Shown one piece after another: positions 1 to 5,114 of a stretch of DNA of 6,853 bases. Origin of the DNA: Actinomycetota bacterium (GTDB taxonomy: Bacteria; Actinomycetota; Acidimicrobiia; Acidimicrobiales; JAMCPL01); contig JAMCPC010000050.1 in NCBI GenBank assembly GCA_023379725.1, positions 1 to 6,853 of the forward strand. Reading direction: 5' to 3'. The stretch's first letter is position 1. Each line of letters starts with the position of its first letter. Under the pieces are notes generated by a model. The model was not told where the DNA came from. It saw nothing but the letters and a program-made list of their open reading frames with translations, and did no database searches. Position numbers and translations under genes: made by a program.

Positions 1-132
1 GCTACAGCCTTGGATGCCTCCAGACTCGGATTGGGGACAAGGGTATTGACAGCTTATTGCGCTGGGGTAAGCGACGATACCACCTTACAGGCTCTCAATG
101 AGATGGATAGAGCTGGAATCGTTATAGTATAA
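1..132 (+). CDS. pncA: Nicotinamidase-type cysteine hydrolase, C-terminal 43 residues (5'-truncated by window)
   Basis: Frame 1 is open from the first base to a TAA at 130-132 and gives 43 residues. It contains ATALDASRLG, RVLTAYCAGVS and ALNEMDRAGI. This matches the end of the isochorismatase-like fold of nicotinamidases. The M. tuberculosis PncA C-terminus, as I remember it, has the same order: a TAxDA helix just after the catalytic Cys loop, then GLxTRVLxxxxAGVSxDTT, then ALxEM. The family converts nicotinamide to nicotinate plus ammonia in the cytoplasm for NAD salvage. The catalytic Asp, Lys and Cys and the metal ligands lie upstream of the window and cannot be checked. The Asp common in the VxVxxDA strand is replaced here (TAYCAG), which is tolerated in the family. 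A related cysteine hydrolase of the same fold is the main alternative. The next gene starts 289 bp downstream, so this is probably the last gene of its transcript. Confidence 0.72.
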   Translation, partial: ATALDASRLGLGTRVLTAYCAGVSDDTTLQALNEMDRAGIVIV

Positions 133-150
133 TAGGATTATTACTCTTTG

Positions 151-190
151 TTGACTGCTTCCCCACAAATAAAGCCGGGGACTTCCGCGG
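151..190 (-). mobile_element. Possible decayed right end of an IS200/IS605 (tnpB-type) element
   Basis: Read on the minus strand, this segment is a hairpin with a TCCCC/GGGGA stem (160-164 pairing with 177-181, 12-nt loop), followed by AGCAGTCAA. IS200/IS605-family right ends are subterminal imperfect hairpins followed a few bases later by the cleavage tetranucleotide, TCAA in IS608. The wider string, AAGTCCCCGG, a loop, then GGGGAAGCAGTCAA, has the look of such ends and of the 3' part of tnpB guide RNAs. No transposase or TnpB frame and no matching left end is present, so at most this is a solo remnant. A chance GC hairpin is the alternative. Confidence 0.3.
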
Positions 191-330
191 CGCTGATACA
201 GTAAAGTGCACCGCCTACCTGGGCAGACAATCGTGATCCATTGGTAGCACAATAAAACGGGCATCCACTTAGAGTATCCTTACTCAATAGACAATGGGGA
301 GATCTACGGATGTGTTTGCACTACCTTCTG

Positions 331-394
331 GGTATCCGGGCTTCCAGGCATCCGGGCATCCAGGCTTCCAGGCATCCAGGCATCCAGGCATCCG
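331..394 (+). repeat. Tandem array of eight 8-bp repeats (consensus GGCATCCR)
   Basis: Eight octamers follow one another without gaps: ggtatccg, ggcttcca, ggcatccg, ggcatcca, ggcttcca, ggcatcca, ggcatcca, ggcatccg. The period is exactly 8 bp over 64 bp. Variation is confined to position 3 (C, once T), position 4 (A or T) and position 8 (A or G). The array ends 27 bp before the GH31 start codon and 16 bp before its probable ribosome-binding site, so it lies in the leader or promoter region. The 8-bp period does not preserve a reading frame, which argues against coding function. It could be a length-variable regulatory array, a set of protein-binding sites, or a neutral microsatellite. Confidence 0.9.
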
Positions 395-410
395 GCCAAA
401 TGTACCACAA

Positions 411-415
411 AGAGG
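411..415 (+). promoter_or_regulatory. Ribosome-binding site AGAGG deciding a TTG start
   Basis: AGAGG lies 6 nt before the TTG at 422. The next candidate, an ATG at 434 in the same frame, would be 18 nt away, which is too far. This favours TTG as the initiation codon of the GH31 gene. Either start leaves the Tat signal intact. Confidence 0.55.
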
Positions 416-421
416 CTAACA

Positions 422-2926
422 TTGTTAACAGATATGATCTTCCAGGACAAAATAACAAGACGAAAATTCCTTCTGTCGGGAGGTGCTGTGGTAGCAGCTG
501 GTGCAGTGGGAATTGCTGCATACGAAGCTACCTCCACATCGCCAGTTCCTTTAAGGAAAGCAACTGTTGGCGGCTTTGAAATATGGCTGGAGGAGATAAC
601 CGACAAGTCGCCATCGAGTAAAGCGAGTACGGCCAGTACGGCCAAAAATGGCAACAACGGATACAACTCATCCCCTGTATCGCAGGGAAGCGGTAGGCAG
701 GGAGGTAGTAATCAGGAAGGCGGGAGCCAGGGAAGTAAGAGCCAGGGAGGTAGTAATCAGGGAAGTAAGAGCATAGGAGGCGGGAGCATGATACTGCGTG
801 CAGCACATAAGGACAATCCGCACTTAATATTGTTCGAGACTGCACCAGACGGAAACTTCCTCCAGGCGTTGGCGGGAAAGGAGACCTACCTGGACGAAAG
901 TGGTGGAAGTTTCTATGTGAGTGCAACGACAGTTGATGCTACAGGTACAGTGCTCGTAGATGGCATATATCCCGGATCATCGCCAAACACTATAATGATC
1001 AAAGGCATACTGGTAGCCGCCAAAAATTCCACCAGTAAAGACGACAGGATACCCGGAGGCGGCAACCAGAGCGGGATAGGTGGTAATTCCAGCAAAGGCG
1101 TTCCATTCCAAATTGATGTGTCAGAACCGGAAACCAATCAGTTACTATTTACGGTTAAACTACAAGTACCAAAAGGATCCAAATATAACAGGTTGGCACT
1201 TATTTGCTCTTCCACTGCCGATGAGGCAATCTTTGGCTTCGGTGAACAACTGACTTACTGCAACATGAAGGGGCAGGTAGTTCCAATCATATCGCAGGAA
1301 CATGGAATCGGTAGAGGACTGCCTGGGGTCAGCAAAGCAGTAAACGAATTTCTTCCCGGAGCGGCAGGCACTCCAGTATCTACCGAGACCGTATCCAGCT
1401 ATTACATGACATCCAGGGGGCGTTCACTTGCCCTGGAAGGCACATGGTACGCCTCCGTGGATCTACGGCAAAGCGATACGATAAGGATAGACCAATACTC
1501 CACAGACCTGGCATGGAGAGTATTCGCCGGGTCAGACCCCCTCCAAGTACTGGAAACAGCCACATCATATCTCGGACGGCTACGTCCTCTCCCCTCATGG
1601 ACACAGCAGGGAGTCATTCTGGGAATGGAGGGTGGAACTGCGATTGCATTGCAAGCTATAACAACCGCTGAAAGCAATGGGGTGCCCCTTGCCGGATTGT
1701 GGCTGCAAGATTGGGAGGGGTCAAGGACATCTATCATAGGGACCCAGTTATGGTGGAACTGGGAGTTGGATACTACCCTCTATCCGAATTGGAACTCTAT
1801 AGTAACCAAGCTGAACAGCAACGGAGCCAAAGTACTCACCTATATAAATCCCTACCTCTGTGCTCAGCCCGGCCATGACAGCCTGTATCAGGAAGCAAAG
1901 AAAAAAGGCTATCTGGTCTTGAATAACGATGGCAGCCCTTACTATATAGCAGACTCTGATCTGCCGACAGGAGTAGTCGACCTATCCAATCCCCAGGCTC
2001 GCGACTGGCTCAAAGAAGTCATACTGCACATGGTACGCACCACAGGAGCGTATGGATGGATGGCCGACTTCGGAGAAGGGTTGCCTATGGAGGGCGTACG
2101 CATACACTCTGGCAACCCAGCCGAATTTCATAACGAGTATCCGGTTGTATGGGCCGAGGTAAATCGAGACGCTATAGATTCTCTGCCGGACTCCGCTGAA
2201 TACCTGCCGTTCAACAGATCCGGATTCACTAAAAGCCCCGGACACATGAGTCTGGGATGGCTTGGAGACCAGCTACAATCGTGGGACGGATACGACGGGA
2301 TAAAGACTGCGGTTGCAGGCATGCTCTCAGGTGGTATGTCCGGCTTCTCGTTCCTGCATTCCGACATAGGTGGATATGACTCCCTTCCCCCTCTCCTTGG
2401 AGGATCCAAACGGCTGTTCACCAGGACACCAGAGTTACTTATGCGCTGGATGGAACTTGGCGCACTTTCACCGGTCATGAGGACTCACGAAGGACTGGCA
2501 CCCGCACAAAACATCCAATGGGACTCATCACAGGAGCTGATAGACCAGCTAAAGCAGTGCGTAAAGATATACCTTGCCTGGAAAGATTATCGCAAGACAC
2601 TCATTCAAGAAGCCACAGAACGCGGATGGCCGGTGACCAGGCATCTATTCTTGCACTACCCTGACGATCCCAATGTATATAATCTCAGATACCAGTACCT
2701 ACTTGGGAGCGAACTTCTTGCTGCTCCTGCCCTGGATCCAGGCATCACCTCCGTAAGGGCATATCTACCGGCCGGAAAATGGGAGTTACTTTGGACGGGC
2801 GAGACCTTTGGTTCTGCAGCACGAGGTGACTGGTATGAGGTTTCAACACCGATAGGAAGGCCAGCACTGCTCGGAAAGGTAGGATCACCAATCTCCACTC
2901 AGATAGCCAACGCACTTCGACAATAG
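422..2926 (+). CDS. Tat-exported GH31 alpha-glycosidase, sulfoquinovosidase (YihQ)-like with altered binding pocket
   Basis: 834 residues with a TTG start (ATG at 434 is the alternative). A twin-arginine signal (TRRKFLL, residues 12-18, then a hydrophobic Ala/Gly stretch to about 34) has no clear cleavage site, so the enzyme may stay membrane-anchored. Residues 49-380 form the N-terminal beta-sandwich, 390-740 the GH31 barrel, and the rest the C-terminal sheet domains. YihQ hallmarks are strong: GFGEQ (272), QEHGIGRG (292), LQDWEG (428), YINPY (474), WMADFGE (546) with nucleophile D549, WLGDQ (613) with acid/base D616, HSDIGGY (646), MRTHEG (686). Spacing between these sites matches E. coli YihQ as I recall it. 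YihQ is about 678 residues; the excess is the signal plus Ser/Gly/Asn/Gln-rich insertions at 62-123 and about 203-225. Substrate-pocket positions equivalent to YihQ Q262, Q288, R301, W304, Y508 read E403, Q429, Q442, W445, Y652, so the sulfonate-binding Arg is missing. I infer retaining alpha-glycoside hydrolysis outside the membrane; the substrate is uncertain. Confidence 0.92.
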   Translation: MLTDMIFQDKITRRKFLLSGGAVVAAGAVGIAAYEATSTSPVPLRKATVGGFEIWLEEITDKSPSSKASTASTAKNGNNGYNSSPVSQGSGRQGGSNQEGGSQGSKSQGGSNQGSKSIGGGSMILRAAHKDNPHLILFETAPDGNFLQALAGKETYLDESGGSFYVSATTVDATGTVLVDGIYPGSSPNTIMIKGILVAAKNSTSKDDRIPGGGNQSGIGGNSSKGVPFQIDVSEPETNQLLFTVKLQVPKGSKYNRLALICSSTADEAIFGFGEQLTYCNMKGQVVPIISQEHGIGRGLPGVSKAVNEFLPGAAGTPVSTETVSSYYMTSRGRSLALEGTWYASVDLRQSDTIRIDQYSTDLAWRVFAGSDPLQVLETATSYLGRLRPLPSWTQQGVILGMEGGTAIALQAITTAESNGVPLAGLWLQDWEGSRTSIIGTQLWWNWELDTTLYPNWNSIVTKLNSNGAKVLTYINPYLCAQPGHDSLYQEAKKKGYLVLNNDGSPYYIADSDLPTGVVDLSNPQARDWLKEVILHMVRTTGAYGWMADFGEGLPMEGVRIHSGNPAEFHNEYPVVWAEVNRDAIDSLPDSAEYLPFNRSGFTKSPGHMSLGWLGDQLQSWDGYDGIKTAVAGMLSGGMSGFSFLHSDIGGYDSLPPLLGGSKRLFTRTPELLMRWMELGALSPVMRTHEGLAPAQNIQWDSSQELIDQLKQCVKIYLAWKDYRKTLIQEATERGWPVTRHLFLHYPDDPNVYNLRYQYLLGSELLAAPALDPGITSVRAYLPAGKWELLWTGETFGSAARGDWYEVSTPIGRPALLGKVGSPISTQIANALRQ
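698..787 (+). repeat. Degenerate direct repeats coding the Gly/Ser/Gln linker of the GH31 protein
   Basis: A 19-bp unit (cagggaggtagtaatcagg) occurs at 698-716 and 743-761, and a 15-bp unit (cagggaagtaagagc) at 728-742 and 758-772. A ggcgggagc motif occurs at both ends of the block. The offsets, 45 and 30 bp, are multiples of three, so the repeats expand the protein linker in frame (GGSNQ, SQGSK and SNQGSK). The nucleotide identity suggests recent duplication or slippage. Confidence 0.8.
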
Positions 2927-3039
2927 TAAACTTGCCGCGACGACCGGGTAATCAGCATCATTATACGCCCATCCCAGTGGCCTGTCCCATAAATAGCGTA
3001 ACGTCATCCGATGCCTGATACTAATAAGCGGAGGAAGTA
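2927..3039. other. Convergent intergenic gap with imperfect nested inverted repeat
   Basis: This 113-bp gap separates the 3' ends of the GH31 gene (plus) and the RDD gene (minus). ATCAGCATC (2951-2959) can pair with GATGCCTGAT (3010-3019) with one bulge, and inside it TACGC (2964-2968) with GCGTA (2996-3000). The loop is long and no T-run follows on either strand. A bidirectional terminator is expected here by position, but the sequence does not show a canonical one. Confidence 0.25.
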
Positions 3040-4131
3040 CTAAGCTGAACCGGTCATATGCTTCACATAAGCCACCACCTCCAGAAAACCTTCAGCATCT
3101 GGAGGAGCACCTGGAGCAACCACCATGTCTCTCACATGTCGTGCCAAATCGTCTCCCCATGCAGTGCGAGCCTGTGTACTGAGCGACCAGCGACGATTCA
3201 AAAACTCCTCCACTAGGCGCAACTCTTGTGGATGGAAACCGGTGAGGTCCCAGCCGTAAGGCAGGTACGCTCGTACTTGTGGTTGCTGCTGTAGCCGAAG
3301 ATGCTGGAGTTGTTGCGGATCTTGTAATGGATGGGGGAGTTGCGGAGGAGATTGGGAGGACTGGGGAGCAGACTGCGGTAGATAAGGCGGCGGATCGCTC
3401 TGTGGGTAGCCCTGTGGGTAGTTCTGTGGGTAGCCCTGTGGGTAGCTCTGTGGGTTGGTCTGTGGGTAGCTCTGTGGGGAAAATGTAGATTGTGCGTCAT
3501 TCTGCACGAGGACAGCAGGTTGTACAGAAGACGCAGGGGCGATAAGAGACATGGACCCGGTGGATGCCATAGGGGTGGATGCCATGGCGACACCCGTAAG
3601 AAGGGCATTCCTGTCCCCAGGACGATCACGGATTACGATAGTTCCAGCAGCTAAATCTCCCAAACGTTGATGGCGCTTCGCGATAAAGATCAGCACCAGA
3701 CCTACCAGGTAAGTCGGCGGAGGGAAGGAATCCACAATCCGGAGCAGATTACGCAACAAACTAGTTCGAAATCCGACAGCACTGCCATCTAAACGTACTA
3801 CCCGCAAGCCCATTACCCGCTTGCCGGGGCTGCGCCCCCCTCCGAGCACCTCGAACAGAACAAAGTAGCCAAAGTACACAAAAAACATATAAACAAAGCC
3901 AATAGCTTCGAAAGCATAGCCAATCCCCCCAGAAGCACGACCGAGACTACCACCTTCCAATTCAATACCTAAAATCGTTACGGCAATCAGTACAACAAAA
4001 ATGGCCGCCGTCATAATGAAAAAATCAATCGCAAAAGCGAGTATGCGCGAGCCTACACCGGCGAGAATAAGATATATTGATACCCCCTCAGGCGTTTGTA
4101 TGACATAATGTTCTTCAAGTGATACCACCAT
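3040..4131 (-). CDS. RDD-family membrane protein with YPQ-repeat linker and C-terminal cytoplasmic domain
   Basis: 363 residues, ATG at 4131-4129, TAG at 3042-3040. The RDD domain (about 18-170) has the expected signatures: AGVGSR (24-29) followed by FAID (33-36), GGGRSPGKRVMGLRVV (97-112), and RNLLRIVD (127-134), then RHQRLGDLAAGT (153-164). Membrane segments are near 30-54, 72-97 and 136-151. Residues 215-285 are a Tyr/Pro/Gln/Ser-rich linker with a four-residue period (YPQx, 222-244). A soluble end (286-363) with HPQELRLVEEFLNRR and an ARxAWGDDLARHV helix resembles the C-terminal helical region of actinobacterial RDD proteins. RDD proteins are multi-pass membrane proteins; most have no proven role, and some have been linked to ion transport or envelope functions. 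The gene is divergent from SpoIIM, its start codon overlaps that of SpoIIM, and no Shine-Dalgarno sequence precedes it, so its mRNA may be leaderless. The clustering suggests joint function with SpoIIM. Confidence 0.88.
   Translation of the reverse strand: MVVSLEEHYVIQTPEGVSIYLILAGVGSRILAFAIDFFIMTAAIFVVLIAVTILGIELEGGSLGRASGGIGYAFEAIGFVYMFFVYFGYFVLFEVLGGGRSPGKRVMGLRVVRLDGSAVGFRTSLLRNLLRIVDSFPPPTYLVGLVLIFIAKRHQRLGDLAAGTIVIRDRPGDRNALLTGVAMASTPMASTGSMSLIAPASSVQPAVLVQNDAQSTFSPQSYPQTNPQSYPQGYPQNYPQGYPQSDPPPYLPQSAPQSSQSPPQLPHPLQDPQQLQHLRLQQQPQVRAYLPYGWDLTGFHPQELRLVEEFLNRRWSLSTQARTAWGDDLARHVRDMVVAPGAPPDAEGFLEVVAYVKHMTGSA
3401..3478 (-). repeat. 12-bp tandem repeat coding YPQx units in the RDD protein
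   Basis: On the plus strand six 12-bp units of the form tgtgggtagcyc run from 3401 to 3472, and a seventh begins at 3473 and decays. Units starting at 3413 (gttc) and 3449 (ttggtc) vary. Read on the minus strand they encode Tyr-Pro-Gln followed by Ser, Gly, Asn or Thr. The unit is a multiple of three, so copy number can change without breaking the frame. Confidence 0.85.
4077..4104 (+). promoter_or_regulatory. Candidate promoter for the SpoIIM operon inside the RDD coding sequence
   Basis: TTGATA (4077-4082) and TATGAC (4099-4104) are spaced by 16 bp, matching the -35 and -10 consensus at five and four of six positions. Transcription would begin near 4111, giving a leader of about 19 nt before the ATG at 4130. 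An overlapping CATAAT (4104-4109) is a second -10 candidate but lacks a well-placed -35. Because the two genes have no space between them, a promoter for SpoIIM has to lie within the start of the RDD gene. Confidence 0.35.
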
Positions 4132-5080
4132 GAGAATAGACTATTTCATAAACGAACGCTCTGCTCGCTGGACAGAATTGCAGGAGCTGATGTCAGACTG
4201 TCATGGGAAAGTCGCCCGCCTCAACCCATCGAAAATGCTAAGACTTGGACGGCTGTACCGCTCCGTATCTGCCGATCTTGCCCTTGCACGCAGGGAATTC
4301 CCTGATGCCCCACTTACTCGCCAACTTACCTTACTGGTCGCCCGGGCACATGGCATTGTATACGGTAGCTCCATCAGGCAGGGATCATTCCGTAATTTCG
4401 TATCACGGCGGTTCTGGCAATCTGTACTGGAAGGGGGATGGATGCTGGTACTGCCGGTGGGGTTGCTCGTCGCTTTCTCAGGAATCGGCTTTCTGTGGGC
4501 AAGGGCAGACCCCTCTCAGGCCATGTCGTTCCTGTCAATACATATATCAGCTCATCCTGGCCACGGTGGGATGGTCGGCTTACCCGTACCGGCAAGAGCC
4601 CCTCTGGCCACGGAGATATTCACCAACAATATTGTCGTAGCCTTTACGGCACTGGCAGGTGGTATGACCATGGGCATATTGACGACCATCGTGCTGGCCT
4701 ATAATGGAGCAATGCTCGGCATAGTAGCCTCCACGCTCATACGTGAGGGATACGGTGGAGAACTGGTACGGCTTATCGCTCCACATGGATTCCTGGAGCT
4801 GTCCTGTATCGTAGTGGCAGCTTCGACAGGTTTTCGCCTAGCCAAGGCCATCGTACAACCCGGCAACATGCCCAGGCTCAAGTCCCTGCAAGCCACCGGA
4901 CAGCTTGTAATCGACACAATATTGGGAGTAGCCTGCTTACTGGTCATAGCTGGATTGGTAGAGGGCTTTATCACTCCTGAAAACCTTCCTATCGGGGCAT
5001 CGCTCGCCATCGGAATAACTCTTGCCGGGACATTCTGGATACTGGTCGGTGTCCGGGGAAGGCTAGGCAATGTGGAATAA
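4130..5080 (+). CDS. SpoIIM / DUF95-family integral membrane protein
   Basis: 316 residues. The N-terminal cytoplasmic helical part (MRIDYFINERSARWTELQEL, then about 30-95 rich in Arg and Leu) is the usual start of this family, which supports the ATG at 4130. Membrane segments lie near 103-124, 165-206 (two), 218-236, 259-280 and 287-307. Family hallmarks are FTNNIVVAFTALAGGMTMG (164-182), YNGAMLG (191-197), APHGFLELSCI (217-227) and AGLVEGFITP (274-283). SpoIIM is part of the septal-wall machinery of engulfment in endospore formers. The wider DUF95 group is common in non-sporulating bacteria, often next to RDD, DUF4129, MoxR and DUF58 genes, as appears to be the case here. The presence of this gene alone therefore does not indicate sporulation. 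Its start codon shares CATG with the divergent RDD gene and no Shine-Dalgarno sequence is seen. The next gene follows after 34 bp, which fits an operon. Confidence 0.9.
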   Translation: MRIDYFINERSARWTELQELMSDCHGKVARLNPSKMLRLGRLYRSVSADLALARREFPDAPLTRQLTLLVARAHGIVYGSSIRQGSFRNFVSRRFWQSVLEGGWMLVLPVGLLVAFSGIGFLWARADPSQAMSFLSIHISAHPGHGGMVGLPVPARAPLATEIFTNNIVVAFTALAGGMTMGILTTIVLAYNGAMLGIVASTLIREGYGGELVRLIAPHGFLELSCIVVAASTGFRLAKAIVQPGNMPRLKSLQATGQLVIDTILGVACLLVIAGLVEGFITPENLPIGASLAIGITLAGTFWILVGVRGRLGNVE

Positions 5081-5114
5081 AATATCCGAGCACATTTCGC
5101 TGTAACGCGATAGT

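Larger units (their letters stand above)
133..421. other. Non-coding leader between pncA-like gene and GH31 gene
   Basis: I find no convincing coding frame in this 289-bp stretch. It holds two recognisable items: a CCCC/GGGG hairpin bordered by TTGAC (151-190) and an array of eight octamers (331-394). The GH31 promoter must lie here, but no pair of good -35 and -10 hexamers with 16-18 bp spacing was found. TATAAT at 128-133 lies over the pncA stop and lacks a -35 at the right distance. There is no hairpin followed by a T-run that would serve as a clear pncA terminator. Confidence 0.6.

Noticed and set aside
46..51. TTGACA as a -35 element for the downstream gene
   Set aside because: It lies in the pncA coding sequence and has no -10-like hexamer 16-18 bp downstream.
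128..133. TATAAT as a -10 promoter element
   Set aside because: The sequence at the -35 distance (ggatag) does not match, and the hexamer overlaps the pncA stop codon; base composition alone could explain it.
331..394. Octamer array as a CRISPR array or an origin iteron set
   Set aside because: There are no spacers, units are 8 bp, and no cas, replication or partition genes are in the window.
304..666. Minus-strand and alternative plus-strand frames over the octamer array
   Set aside because: They are kept open by the 8-bp repeat, which lacks stops, and overlap the GH31 N-terminus; no recognisable protein features.
3279..3488. Plus-strand frame with a VGSPVGSS repeat opposite the RDD gene
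   Set aside because: It is the antisense reading of the YPQ repeat; the minus-strand frame has clear RDD domain signatures and full length.
4130..5080. SpoIIM as evidence for endospore formation
   Set aside because: The DUF95 family is widespread in non-sporulating bacteria in this same neighbourhood, and no other sporulation gene is present.
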